Virus record (IMG/VR): IMGVR_UViG_3300037827_000484
Location: 1 to 38,619 of that record
Length of the DNA stretch: 38,619 nucleotides
From: a virus
Direction: 5' to 3' (one strand)
Shown here in pieces: positions 1 to 7,804 of this stretch; position 1 is the stretch's first letter, and every line of letters starts with the position of its first letter. The position numbers and the translations under genes are program-made. The notes under the pieces are model-generated. The model did not search any database and was not told the origin of the DNA. It saw only the letters and a list, made by a program, of their open reading frames with translations.

Positions 1-127
1 CAATCAGAAAATTTTAATGTTTAACAAGATTCTTCGTATCATCAACATGATAGGAGGATACCAACGCGATAATAGATTAGCTACTGTTATTGCTCCGTCA
101 GATAATGACCCTGATTCTGGCGAGACA
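1..127. repeat. Terminal direct repeat, left copy
   Basis: The first 127 bases are identical to the last 127. Both copies lie inside the portal reading frame, which continues without interruption across the junction. This is what an assembler overlap on a circular, or circularly permuted and terminally redundant, molecule looks like. The length suggests an assembly k-mer overlap rather than a biological terminal repeat. Confidence 0.95.
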
Positions 128-1945
128 GCTGATCAATTAACAACAATAATAAATTGGGTCATGCAACAAGATCAAACATATGAGAAAATTTCTGATTGCT
201 TTGATGGTTCTAACATCTGTGGGCTCAATCTTCTTCATATGTGGATGGATTATCGGGAAGATCCGGAAAATGGAGAGATTAGATCAGATCGAATACCTTT
301 TAATTCTTTTCTTATGGATAATTATTGGACTAAACCTGATCTATCTGACTGCGACAGAATTTGGACAAGGAAATATGTTACGACTAGGCAACTAACTGCT
401 CTCTTTCCCGATATCAAAAAAGATATTCCATACTTAGGCAAAGGATATGCCGCTAAGGATGGCAAATTTCAATTCTTGGCACAAAATTGGTATCAATATC
501 AGCAAGAGATGTACGCCTATGATGAATACTGGGTAAAAGATTATCGACAGACAGAAAAGATCCTGGATACAAATACTGGAGAAGTAACTGAGTGGTTAGG
601 GACTAAAGAAGAATTTAGAAGATTTAGGGAAAAATTTAATCCGAATGTAAAGTTGATAGAAGCTAGTGTCCCGACCATTAAGCTTCATTGCTTAGTGAAT
701 AATCATTTGATTTATGAAGAGCAGAGACCTTGGGGACTGGATCGATTGCCATTTGCTGTTTCTCTTTGCTATCATTTTCCAGAAGTGCAAAACTATGCGT
801 ATCGTTATCAAGGTGTAGTGAGGAATATTCGTGACTCGCAAATTGAACTCAATCGAAGAAGAAATAGACTTCTTGATATCATGGACGCCCAAATCCAATC
901 TGGACTTATGGTTAAGGAAGATGCTCTGGTTAATCCTGAAGATGCATTTTTTCAAGGACCTGGTAAAGTTCTTTATTTTAAACAGAATGCTAATCTTGCA
1001 ACAGACGTATTACCTATTCCGGCTCCGCCAGTGGCGCAAGGGTGGCCAGAACTTATCGCGACTATTGAGAAGGAGATTACGGAAATAGTAGGTCCTGAAG
1101 AGCTATTTGGCCAGAATCTTGGTGCTAAAGAGATGACAGGAATCTTGCTCAAGCTTAAGCAGGGATCTGGTTTAGTCGGTTTAAGAAATATCTTTGATCG
1201 TTTAAATCAACTGCAAATGTTTGTGGGTGAGATCATGAGCGATCTTGTCTTAAATAATTTTGGCGTAGGGAAAATGGCTCACATACTAGGTAAAGAGCCA
1301 TCTCAAGTTTTGAAATCTATTGTAACGCCTGAGAATCAGCTTCAGAAGATGGCTTCAACGATGTTTAAATATAATTGTAGAGTGGAAGAAGCTGAGCTTA
1401 CAAATTCACAAAGACAGTTACAGTTTATGCAAGCTCTACAAATGGAACAAATGCTACCAGGCACTATTCCACGCGAATACTTGTTAGAAAAATCCACATT
1501 GCAAGGCAAAAAAGAGATCAAAGAATTTATCAAGAAACAAGAAGAGCAACAAAATAAGATTCAGCAAGCGCAAATGCAACAGCAAATGCAGCATCAAGAA
1601 ACGCTCACGAGATCATTTGAAGCTAAAGCACAAAGTGATTTTGCTCTTGCTGGAGAAAGACAAGCAGCAGCAGTACAGAAAATTGCATTGGCTAAACAAG
1701 AAACCTCTCAGGCAGTACATCAACGGGCTGCTGCTGCTTTAGATAATGCTAGAGCACTCAAAGAGCTAGACCACATGGATGATGATAAGCTTATCAAATT
1801 AGCTGAATTCATCATGAATATGCAGCTTCAGCAAAAAGAACTTCAAGGTGATGAAGAAGGTGATTCAGAAGAAAAAGCTCAAATGGTAGGTGCCTCTGCA
1901 GTACGTGCAGAACAGGAAACTAGACCAAAAATGCCTCAATCTTAA
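2..1945 (+). CDS. P22-like portal protein, C-terminal part (gene continues from 38332)
   Basis: The portal ring sits at the capsid vertex where DNA enters and leaves. The frame is open from base 2 and joins the start at 38332, giving about 701 residues, close to the P22 portal (about 725). The ATG at 17 is internal (codon 60). The middle holds conserved-looking stretches such as GPEELFGQNLGAKEMTG. The last 150 residues are Gln/Ala-rich and helical, as expected for a P22-type C-terminal barrel. It follows terminase and four small genes. The family call is from recognition, not a search. Confidence 0.88.
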   Translation, partial: NQKILMFNKILRIINMIGGYQRDNRLATVIAPSDNDPDSGETADQLTTIINWVMQQDQTYEKISDCFDGSNICGLNLLHMWMDYREDPENGEIRSDRIPFNSFLMDNYWTKPDLSDCDRIWTRKYVTTRQLTALFPDIKKDIPYLGKGYAAKDGKFQFLAQNWYQYQQEMYAYDEYWVKDYRQTEKILDTNTGEVTEWLGTKEEFRRFREKFNPNVKLIEASVPTIKLHCLVNNHLIYEEQRPWGLDRLPFAVSLCYHFPEVQNYAYRYQGVVRNIRDSQIELNRRRNRLLDIMDAQIQSGLMVKEDALVNPEDAFFQGPGKVLYFKQNANLATDVLPIPAPPVAQGWPELIATIEKEITEIVGPEELFGQNLGAKEMTGILLKLKQGSGLVGLRNIFDRLNQLQMFVGEIMSDLVLNNFGVGKMAHILGKEPSQVLKSIVTPENQLQKMASTMFKYNCRVEEAELTNSQRQLQFMQALQMEQMLPGTIPREYLLEKSTLQGKKEIKEFIKKQEEQQNKIQQAQMQQQMQHQETLTRSFEAKAQSDFALAGERQAAAVQKIALAKQETSQAVHQRAAAALDNARALKELDHMDDDKLIKLAEFIMNMQLQQKELQGDEEGDSEEKAQMVGASAVRAEQETRPKMPQS

Positions 1946-1980
1946 AAATCATTTTTCATAAATTATTGCTTTCTATAAAG

Positions 1981-2100
1981 TTAGAAAAGCACATATTCTT
2001 CAATATCCAAGTGTGTAAGGGGCGCTAGTCAGAAGCGCGTGAGCTCAGATATCATATTATAGGTTAGATTCCTATTTGTTGGATATGTGCTTTTTTCTAA
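1981..2100 (+). ncRNA. Structured RNA-like element ending in a U-run (tRNA-like arms)
   Basis: GCACATAT (1989-1996) pairs with ATATGTGC (2083-2090), which is followed by six Ts and flanked by further TTAGAAAA/TTTTCTAA complementarity. A second, overlapping pairing is ATATCCAA (2003-2010) with TTGGATAT (2079-2086). Inside are a 5-bp stem with 7-base loop (GCGCT 2022-2026, AGCGC 2034-2038) and a T-arm-like ATAGG-TTAGATT-CCTAT (2059-2075). It does not fold as a normal tRNA: loop position 33 is G, there is no clean D arm, and spacer bases lie before the acceptor strand. A terminator with a large apical domain, a small RNA or a degenerate tRNA are all possible. Confidence 0.45.
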
Positions 2101-2119
2101 ACTCTGTAGAATTTAATTC

Positions 2120-2410
2120 ATGGAAGATTGCCTTAAAACAGGTTGCCGCAAACTGGAAACAAAATGTATTGAATGTGGGAGAATTGTCAATTCAATTTAT
2201 TTTCCAAAGGTGGCTGAATATTGGATTAGCGTCAAGGACGAAATGCCAATAGAAGGGCGTCGAGTTTTAAGCTATTCGCCAAATGATATTTTGCAAATTC
2301 GAAATGATTATATTGTAGCAATAATGGAATACCGACACACATGGGCGCATAGATTAGATGAAATTATAGTCACTCATTGGATGCCTTTACCCGAACCACC
2401 AAAGGAATAA
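2120..2410 (+). CDS. DUF551-like small protein
   Basis: 96 residues. The N-terminal third has Cys pairs (CLKTGC, CIEC) that could bind zinc. The rest matches the pattern I know for DUF551 phage proteins: YWISVKDEMP near the middle and THWMPLPEPP at the end. DUF551 proteins are common in phage accessory regions and have no established function. It is the first gene after the structured element behind the portal, with no strong ribosome binding site. A second protein with a similar WI..LP and HW pattern lies at 6051. Confidence 0.75.
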   Translation: MEDCLKTGCRKLETKCIECGRIVNSIYFPKVAEYWISVKDEMPIEGRRVLSYSPNDILQIRNDYIVAIMEYRHTWAHRLDEIIVTHWMPLPEPPKE

Positions 2411-2411
2411 T

Positions 2412-2597
2412 ATGGATGATAAAAAAATAAAATTTCAGAAACTTACACTAGACGAGAAAGTAAATATTTTTTTAGAATCGTTCACCCAAATAACAAAAGA
2501 AGAATGTAATACCATTTCTGAGATTTTAAAATGGGATGATGAAACAAAACTAGCTTTTGTAATTGCCAAAGGATTGTTTGAAGAAGAGGTGGAATGA
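2412..2597 (+). CDS. Hypothetical small acidic protein
   Basis: 61 residues, rich in Lys and Glu, without a recognisable domain. The ATG at 2412 follows the DUF551-like gene directly and has an AAGGA ribosome binding site at 2402-2406. It is probably co-transcribed with its neighbours; the next gene starts two bases after its stop. Function unknown. Confidence 0.55.
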   Translation: MDDKKIKFQKLTLDEKVNIFLESFTQITKEECNTISEILKWDDETKLAFVIAKGLFEEEVE

Positions 2598-2598
2598 T

Positions 2599-2805
2599 AT
2601 GCCGTTCTATCAATGTAGCGGAACCCAAATATATGTTAACATCGATCTCGTAAAAATATTTCATATAGAGAAATCTATGGATGGAAAGCATTTTTCCGTA
2701 TACGCAGATCTTTTGGGAGAAGACGGATTTTATTCATTAGAAACATTCGACAACCTAGAAGAAGCAGAAAAGTGCATAAAATATATTTTAGACGATAAGG
2801 AATGA
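2599..2805 (+). CDS. Hypothetical small protein
   Basis: 68 residues starting MPFYQCSG. The start at 2599 is preferred over an in-frame upstream codon at 2563 because the latter lies inside the previous gene, whereas AGGTGG sits just before 2599. It predicts as a small alpha/beta protein (strands, then an acidic helix LEEAEKCIKYIL). It overlaps the next gene by ATGA, suggesting coupled translation. Function unknown. Confidence 0.55.
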   Translation: MPFYQCSGTQIYVNIDLVKIFHIEKSMDGKHFSVYADLLGEDGFYSLETFDNLEEAEKCIKYILDDKE

Positions 2806-3035
2806 AAATGGAAGAAAAAGAAATGATTAATAAAGTGAGACCGCGAGTTGATATTTTAGATGCTATTTTTAAAGAATCTTGTATTGATGAAGAACATTTT
2901 TTAATAAATATGGATGCTCTTTCAAATACGATGGCAAAATGTATTTTTCATAACTTAGATGAGTGCTACTGGAATAATGTGGCTGATTTAGCAGCTCAAG
3001 CTATAAAGGATTTACTAAAAGCAAATAAAAAATAG
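2802..3035 (+). CDS. Hypothetical small helical protein
   Basis: 77 residues, charged and helical, with two Cys (CIFHNLDEC). Its ATG overlaps the previous stop as ATGA. It is the last gene of this short run; about 110 bases of non-coding sequence with a promoter-like motif follow. No family recognised. Confidence 0.5.
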   Translation: MKMEEKEMINKVRPRVDILDAIFKESCIDEEHFLINMDALSNTMAKCIFHNLDECYWNNVADLAAQAIKDLLKANKK

Positions 3036-3115
3036 TCTACATCCCAAAGGGTATTCTCTATGAGACACCTAATTAAAATCAAAAGTATATCTCACAGAAG
3101 TATGTTTTTTTAGTG

Positions 3116-3145
3116 TTGACACAAAATCCCACGATGTCTTAGACT
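3116..3145 (+). promoter_or_regulatory. Candidate promoter before the helicase gene
   Basis: A perfect TTGACA lies at 3116-3121. With an 18-base spacer the -10 would be TAGACT (3140-3145), four of six to consensus. It sits almost on the first ATG of the helicase gene (3149). Either the mRNA is nearly leaderless or translation begins at the in-frame ATG 3194. Confidence 0.4.
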
Positions 3146-3148
3146 TTG

Positions 3149-4573
3149 ATGCAACAAAACAAAAACAAGTCCTATCAAGGTTTGGCAGAAAAAATGAAAA
3201 GCATTCAGCTAAAGGAATTTCAAAAAGAATGCATAGAGCAAATATGCAAACATTTTTCGGTTTATAAAAAACAATTAATACAACTTCCTACAGGATCTGG
3301 AAAGACTTTTATCTTTCTACACTATCTTAGGGATTATAGCAAAAAATCTGTTATTGTGGTTCCCAGTAAAGAACTGGAGGAACAAGTTTTTTATTGGGGC
3401 AAGATTATTTGTAAAGATAAATCAATTATAAGAAATCGTTACAATATGATCCATCTCTTTAATCAACCAGATATTATTATCACAACAGCAGCAGCCTTAC
3501 GATTTGATAAAACAAAAGAATTCATCAAAGAATTTGATTTCGACACTCTTGTTATAGATGAAGCGCACCATGCGCAGGCAATCACATACAAAAAATTTCT
3601 TAAAACAATAGATCAAAAGAGTTTTAACTTGCTAGGGTGTACAGCAACTCCGGAAAGATTAGATAAAAAACCTCTTTTTGAAATTTTTGAGCATCTAACT
3701 TATAAAAAAAACATACTAGATCTCATCTTAACAAAAGATCTTTGTAACGCCAAAGCTTTTAAAATAAAAACAGGATGTAAGATTTCTTCTAATGAGGTTA
3801 GAAAAGGAGACTTCTTACCAAAATCACTCTCTAAACTAAACAACGAGACTAGAAACAAGATACTGCACAAATGTTTTTTAGAACATGCTTTTGATAAAAA
3901 AACTTTGATTTTTTGCGTGAATATTAATCACGCTGTCGCTATTGCTGATTCTCTAAAAAAATGTGGGATAAAGTCAGCGGCAGTTTGGGGTAGTATGCCG
4001 TTAAAAGAAAGGGAAAAAATTTTAGAAGATTTTAAAAAAGGAGATATTCAAGTTATTTCCAACTGCCAATTGCTTACAGAAGGATTCGACGAACCTAGCA
4101 TAGAATCATTAATAATCGCACGACCCACTCTTAGTAAGTCATTATATTGTCAAATGATAGGTAGGGGACTCAGGAATTTTCCCGGAAAAGAATTTTGTTA
4201 TATTTATGAGTTAACAGATAACGCACATAACATTTGCGACTTGACATCTACACTTGAAATTTCCTCCAATTTTAAAAAAGAATATTCTAACAATACCGAT
4301 ATCCTCGCACTCGCAAAAGAATATGAACACATAGATGAAGAAAATATAGAGATAAAAAAAGAAGAATTTAACATTTTAAATCAAAAATTTGTATTAAACG
4401 ATAACGGTTATTTAAACATTTTTAATACAAATTTCGATAAAATTAAACCAACAAAACGGCAACAAGAAAAATTAAATAAACATAATTTCATAAGTGAAAT
4501 GAGTTGCTTAGAAGCGTCTTTTATTTTGTGGAAGGAAAAATTAAGAGAAAAGTATGGCTACGTTGAGAAATAG
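3149..4573 (+). CDS. SF2 DEAH-type DNA helicase
   Basis: 474 residues from the ATG at 3149. The superfamily 2 motifs are clear: Walker A QLPTGSGKT (about 45-53), DEAH (137-140), TAT motif III (165-167), and QMIGRGLR motif VI (about 335-342). This is the core of RAD25/UvsW-like phage helicases that remodel branched DNA or help replication and recombination. A 125-residue lysine-rich C-terminal extension is not recognised. An alternative start is ATG 3194. It overlaps the next gene by 20 bases and lies outside the replication cluster, in the accessory block. Confidence 0.9.
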   Translation: MQQNKNKSYQGLAEKMKSIQLKEFQKECIEQICKHFSVYKKQLIQLPTGSGKTFIFLHYLRDYSKKSVIVVPSKELEEQVFYWGKIICKDKSIIRNRYNMIHLFNQPDIIITTAAALRFDKTKEFIKEFDFDTLVIDEAHHAQAITYKKFLKTIDQKSFNLLGCTATPERLDKKPLFEIFEHLTYKKNILDLILTKDLCNAKAFKIKTGCKISSNEVRKGDFLPKSLSKLNNETRNKILHKCFLEHAFDKKTLIFCVNINHAVAIADSLKKCGIKSAAVWGSMPLKEREKILEDFKKGDIQVISNCQLLTEGFDEPSIESLIIARPTLSKSLYCQMIGRGLRNFPGKEFCYIYELTDNAHNICDLTSTLEISSNFKKEYSNNTDILALAKEYEHIDEENIEIKKEEFNILNQKFVLNDNGYLNIFNTNFDKIKPTKRQQEKLNKHNFISEMSCLEASFILWKEKLREKYGYVEK

Positions 4574-5126
4574 ATCAGGAAAGTTTTATGTTATGATAAG
4601 GAAAAAGGGCCATCCTACATTGCACCGTGTTTTTTCTAACAAAGAAGATGCCGAGATATTTGCATATTGGAAAGAAGACATACTAGAGCAAATAACAAAT
4701 TTTGAACCGCCTCTTGAAGAACTAATTACCCTAGACACAGCAATAGAAATGAAAATCCAAGAAGCAACGAATCAAAAATTAGGAAAAAAAACTATAAAAG
4801 ATATAAAAGATCTTAAAAATTACTTTGCAAACCTCTTAGACCAATCGCTTTTTTCGATTTCATATGAAAATTTAATGTGTGCGTATAATGAGTTGTCTAA
4901 AAAAGAAATAAGAAGGGGTGGTTCTATAATAAAGGGAGGAATATATAAACTGCCTTCACAAAAAACGTTGCGAAATAGATTTGCTATCCTAAGTTCAGTC
5001 TATTCTCTAATGATAAAAAAAGGAGTCAAAATTGTTAATCACCCTCTTAATATACTTTCTTTTATAAAAGACAAACTATATACTGAAGGGCATTCAAAAT
5101 CAATTGGAGAAGGGAAAAATAAATAA
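4554..5126 (+). CDS. Truncated tyrosine-integrase-like protein (DNA-binding domains only)
   Basis: 190 residues. The N-terminus (MATLRNRSGKFYVMIRKKGHPT, written here only in part as RSGKFYVMIRKKGHP, then VFSNKEDAEIFA) is like the three-stranded arm-binding domain of phage tyrosine integrases. Residues about 60-175 resemble the helical core-binding domain. The catalytic domain with R-H-R-Y is absent: the frame stops at 5126 and no such domain is coded nearby. It may be a remnant, or a stand-alone binding or directionality protein. It overlaps the helicase gene and is linked by TAATG to the next reading frame. Confidence 0.7.
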   Translation: MATLRNRSGKFYVMIRKKGHPTLHRVFSNKEDAEIFAYWKEDILEQITNFEPPLEELITLDTAIEMKIQEATNQKLGKKTIKDIKDLKNYFANLLDQSLFSISYENLMCAYNELSKKEIRRGGSIIKGGIYKLPSQKTLRNRFAILSSVYSLMIKKGVKIVNHPLNILSFIKDKLYTEGHSKSIGEGKNK

Positions 5127-5206
5127 TGCCTGCTGATATTTTATGGTGCGCAACTGCATATCTTTGTTTATGCTTTTTATACTTAACCATATTCACAAAC
5201 TTATGA
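5126..5206 (+). CDS. 26-residue hydrophobic peptide, coupled on both sides
   Basis: A short frame starting MPADILWC, hydrophobic from residue 9 (AYLCLCFLYLTIF). Its ATG overlaps the stop of the integrase-like gene as TAATG, and its stop overlaps the ATG of the serine recombinase (5203) as ATGA. GGAGAAGGG at 5106-5114 could serve as ribosome binding site. Being locked between two overlaps suggests it is translated, perhaps only to couple recombinase translation. A membrane peptide function is also possible. Composition alone cannot prove it. Confidence 0.45.
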   Translation: MPADILWCATAYLCLCFLYLTIFTNL

Positions 5207-5826
5207 CGATTACAGGAAAAAAAATAGGTTATATCCGTGTAAGTACGGTAGATCAAAACCCAGAAAGACAGCTAGATAATATCACTTTACACAAGAAATT
5301 TATAGATTATGCCACCGGCGGATCTATGGATCGTCCTCAACTCCAACTACTAAAAGAATTTGTTAGAGAGGATGACATACTTTATATCCATAGCATGGAT
5401 CGTTTGGGAAGGAAAGTAAAAGATATCCGCGATTTGGTGGACTTTTTTCTTGCAAAAGGCGTACAAGTGGAATTTGTGAAAGAGAACTTAAGGTTCACAA
5501 GCCAACAAGACGCCCTCTCCAATTGCATTTTAAACATACTGGGAGCCGTTGCAGAGTTTGAGCACGCCTTGATAAGGGAAAGACAGATGGAAGGTATTAA
5601 AATAGCTGCAAAACAGGGTAAATATAAGAATAAAGGCATCCGAGTAGGCAAAGGCACTAATGAACGTTTACAGCAACTTTTATTCGAAGGAAGGACAAGC
5701 AAAGAGAAGATCGCAATGGAACTTGGGATGTCGCGATCGACTATATACAGGCGGTTAGAGGAATTGAGAAAGCAAAAACAAATTGTCATACAAGGAGAAA
5801 CAATTGAACAAAGAGGAAATAAATAA
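5203..5826 (+). CDS. Serine recombinase, resolvase/invertase family
   Basis: 207 residues. The nucleophile lies in YIRVST (Ser14), followed by the catalytic arginine motif SMDRLGR (about 64-70) and the long E helix (AEFEHALIRERQMEGI). A C-terminal helix-turn-helix (SKEKIAMELGMSRSTIYRRL) binds DNA. Size fits resolvases and DNA invertases, not large serine integrases. Start 5203 is chosen over 5143 because homology begins right after it and it overlaps the 26-residue peptide as ATGA. It could resolve genome dimers or act on a site elsewhere; I found no invertible segment. Confidence 0.93.
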   Translation: MTITGKKIGYIRVSTVDQNPERQLDNITLHKKFIDYATGGSMDRPQLQLLKEFVREDDILYIHSMDRLGRKVKDIRDLVDFFLAKGVQVEFVKENLRFTSQQDALSNCILNILGAVAEFEHALIRERQMEGIKIAAKQGKYKNKGIRVGKGTNERLQQLLFEGRTSKEKIAMELGMSRSTIYRRLEELRKQKQIVIQGETIEQRGNK

Positions 5827-6070
5827 GGACTTACATGATGACGTAGAATCAAATGCTATTGTAGATATTGTAGTGTCATATTCCTTATATACAAAGAAAT
5901 TTATAGTAGAAGCTAGAAAAGATCTTAATGACACGGAAGTATTAGAAAAGTTATTAGAAAAATGTGACGAAAATATTAACTTAAACCCAGAAATTGCTTT
6001 GCATATGAATAAAGTTTTGAATGATTCGATGAATGATAAAAGAAATAAAAATGAGATGGAAATGCATTAA
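5804..6070 (+). CDS. Hypothetical acidic protein, TTG start
   Basis: 88 residues if translation begins at TTG 5804, which has AAGGAG at 5792-5797 with ideal spacing. An upstream TTG at 5783 has no such signal. The frame overlaps the end of the recombinase gene. It is acidic and helical; no family recognised. Confidence 0.55.
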   Translation: MNKEEINKDLHDDVESNAIVDIVVSYSLYTKKFIVEARKDLNDTEVLEKLLEKCDENINLNPEIALHMNKVLNDSMNDKRNKNEMEMH

Positions 6071-6254
6071 ACAAGAGTTACCACTGAAAGACGGTCGTTT
6101 CAAAATAAAGACTGAGCGTGAAGAGGAAATTGATGCTTTCTTTTATTTGGATGGCATGGAATGGATAAGATTTTATGGTAGACAGCCCACCCACTGGTGG
6201 AATTCCAAAACACTAGAGCCTATATATGATGCAACTCATTGGAAAGAAATATAG
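6051..6254 (+). CDS. DUF551-like small protein
   Basis: 67 residues from ATG 6051; ATG 6033 is an in-frame alternative. The pattern MRWKCIKQELPLKDGRF near the start, then EWIRFYGRQPTHWW, is reminiscent of DUF551 proteins (W-I..LP..G and a C-terminal HW), weaker than in the protein at 2120. It overlaps the preceding frame by about 20 bases. Function unknown. Confidence 0.55.
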   Translation: MRWKCIKQELPLKDGRFKIKTEREEEIDAFFYLDGMEWIRFYGRQPTHWWNSKTLEPIYDATHWKEI

Positions 6255-6263
6255 AAACATTTT

Positions 6264-6326
6264 AGGAATTTGAAAAACTTATCACACACTGACGTTTTCA
6301 AATGTTTTGACGTTAAAAACATTCCT
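6264..6326. promoter_or_regulatory. Nested inverted repeats in intergenic gap
   Basis: Three complementary pairs overlap in 63 bases: AGGAAT (6264) with ATTCCT (6321), TTTGAAAA (6269-6276) with TTTTCAAA (6295-6302), and AATGTTTT (6301-6308) with AAAACATT (6316-6323). GACGTT occurs twice between them. The gap 6255-6402 has no convincing gene. It may be an operator, or an RNA leader for the membrane gene at 6403. Confidence 0.45.
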
Positions 6327-6402
6327 GACCTAATGGTGATTATATAAGTTAACCCGATGGCAATTCGTATAAACTCAGGTTGAGGGTGTGGGATTTTTAT
6401 AA

Positions 6403-6585
6403 ATGAGAAAAGAAATAATGAAAAAAAATTTAATCATATGTGTTTCACTCATTTTTTTGGGGATTGTTTTCATTCCACAACAGATATATAGATTTAAACA
6501 CCCAGAAATGACAGAAACTCAACTATTTTTAAATTTTTTTAAGGCTTATCTGACAGGAGAAAAATGGAGAAATCAGCATGACTAA
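6403..6585 (+). CDS. Small single-pass membrane protein
   Basis: 60 residues with one membrane span at about 9-27 (LIICVSLIFLGIVFIP) after a Lys-rich N-terminus, so N-in/C-out or an uncleaved signal anchor. ATG 6418 is an alternative start. It ends in a short polar tail. It is a candidate lysis or membrane-modifying protein, as no classical holin or endolysin is visible in the genome. It overlaps the next gene. Confidence 0.55.
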   Translation: MRKEIMKKNLIICVSLIFLGIVFIPQQIYRFKHPEMTETQLFLNFFKAYLTGEKWRNQHD

Positions 6586-6994
6586 TGAAAACGTGATTTT
6601 TGAATTCAGAGATGATGACGGAAATAACTATCGCGGCGTTTTATTTGCGGAAATAGATTTTGCAGCCATAGACAAGGATATAGATTCTCCCGTTCCTCAG
6701 CCCAAAGGATTTATCGCGGGTTTTATGGCTATAATATGGACTGATAAATCCAATATTTGGCATATGAAAGGAAGAACCAAGTTTCCTTCAGGAAGTAAGA
6801 TGGTTCACTCTAAGTCATATGGCAAAGAAAGTAATGAGACGCTTATTTTGCAGGATCTTTATAAGATGGCATTACATAGAAAAAAATGGTGCAAAAACAA
6901 TAGCGGAACAGTTAACGGAATCATGAACATTATGCATGAAAATGACATGATTGAGTACGAAAAAATTGTAAAAGCTAAAGACGGAGAAAAATAA
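6578..6994 (+). CDS. Hypothetical protein
   Basis: 138 residues, predicted mixed alpha/beta, without a recognised motif. It begins FEFRDDDGNNYRG and has a central Trp-rich stretch (IWTDKSNIWHMKG). It starts inside the end of the membrane-protein gene and its last base overlaps the ATG of the next gene (TAATG), so it lies in a tightly coupled run. Function unknown. Confidence 0.65.
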   Translation: MTNENVIFEFRDDDGNNYRGVLFAEIDFAAIDKDIDSPVPQPKGFIAGFMAIIWTDKSNIWHMKGRTKFPSGSKMVHSKSYGKESNETLILQDLYKMALHRKKWCKNNSGTVNGIMNIMHENDMIEYEKIVKAKDGEK

Positions 6995-7194
6995 TGGACT
7001 GGACTCAAGTATTTGTAATGTTAGCAGGGAATGCTGCTTTAATCATCCCATTGTTCCTCTGGAATAGGTCAGAATCTAGAAGCGATCACAGGCATTTAGA
7101 GGCAATGGTTAATGCTCAAATTGAAGCTATACGGCAAGACATGAAGGATTTCCATGGGCGTCTTTGTGCAATCGAAGAAGGAAGAAAAAAATAA
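6994..7194 (+). CDS. MDW-type small membrane protein with helical tail
   Basis: 66 residues. MDWTQ is followed by one membrane span (VFVMLAGNAALIIPLFLW, about 7-24), then a polar helical tail ending DFHGRLCAIEEG. I recall proteins of this shape (MDW, one span, conserved DFH-R-L-C-IEE tail) in several copies from Parachlamydia-like bacteria; this is memory, not a search. Related reverse-strand proteins are coded at 22288-22943. Role unknown; a holin-like role is possible. Confidence 0.65.
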   Translation: MDWTQVFVMLAGNAALIIPLFLWNRSESRSDHRHLEAMVNAQIEAIRQDMKDFHGRLCAIEEGRKK

Positions 7195-7228
7195 TGGAAT
7201 GGATTAAATAGGAATTTAAAAGAAAATT

Positions 7229-7591
7229 ATGTTAGAACAACACAAACACGATAAATTTTTAGAACGCCTGCACCAAATTTTCCCAACAGACAAGGAAAAA
7301 TTAAGAATTCTAGTAACCATTTTAGGGTGTAGTGCACGTCTGGTTGAGTATTTAGGAAAAAAAGAACATATTAAAAACTTAGATACTATGACTAAATACG
7401 CAGCAAGCTTGGTATGTGCAAATATGGTGGCGCTCACCTCAGATACAATACCTAAAGAGATTAAAGATTTTAGTGAATACACAAAAAGTGATGATTATGT
7501 TATGAGCGAACAAACACAGGAAAGAATTCTAAGGGTGATGAAAGAAATCGTTAGAAATCTTTATGAAGATCTTTTCGAGAAGGAAAAATAA
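7229..7591 (+). CDS. Hypothetical protein
   Basis: 120 residues, mostly helical, with a central hydrophobic segment (SLVCANMVAL) that looks buried rather than membrane-spanning. Just upstream, at 7194, a five-codon frame ATGGAATGGATTAAATAG copies the start of the MDW-type genes and then stops, perhaps a remnant. Function unknown. Confidence 0.65.
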   Translation: MLEQHKHDKFLERLHQIFPTDKEKLRILVTILGCSARLVEYLGKKEHIKNLDTMTKYAASLVCANMVALTSDTIPKEIKDFSEYTKSDDYVMSEQTQERILRVMKEIVRNLYEDLFEKEK

Positions 7592-7593
7592 TT

Positions 7594-7797
7594 ATGGACT
7601 GGATTAAAGTAGAAGACTGTGTATTTAAAGACGATGAAAATTTATTTGTGATAAATATAAACGTAGATATGCTTCCTATTAAAGCATTTTATGATGATCT
7701 AAGTCGATGTTTTCTATGCCTTGAAGTGTTTGCTGTTACGATTCCTATTTCTGTTACTCGTGTGATGAAGATTCCTAATCTCCCAAGTATGGACTGA
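7594..7797 (+). CDS. Hypothetical small protein with MDW start
   Basis: 67 residues starting MDWIKVEDC, but without the membrane span of the other MDW proteins. It is predicted as beta-strand rich. AAGGA lies upstream of the start. It may have gained its start by the same sequence duplication seen at 6994 and 7194. Function unknown. Confidence 0.5.
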   Translation: MDWIKVEDCVFKDDENLFVININVDMLPIKAFYDDLSRCFLCLEVFAVTIPISVTRVMKIPNLPSMD

Positions 7798-7804
7798 AAG
7801 GAAA

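Noticed and set aside
17-1945. Portal gene starting at ATG 17
   Set aside because: The frame is open upstream and continues from 38332 across the join with a proper ribosome binding site; ATG 17 is codon 60.
1981-2100. Functional tRNA with UCA anticodon
   Set aside because: The 7-base loop would present TCA, but position 33 is G, no acceptable D arm exists, the T-loop lacks C56 and extra bases separate the T arm from the acceptor strand.
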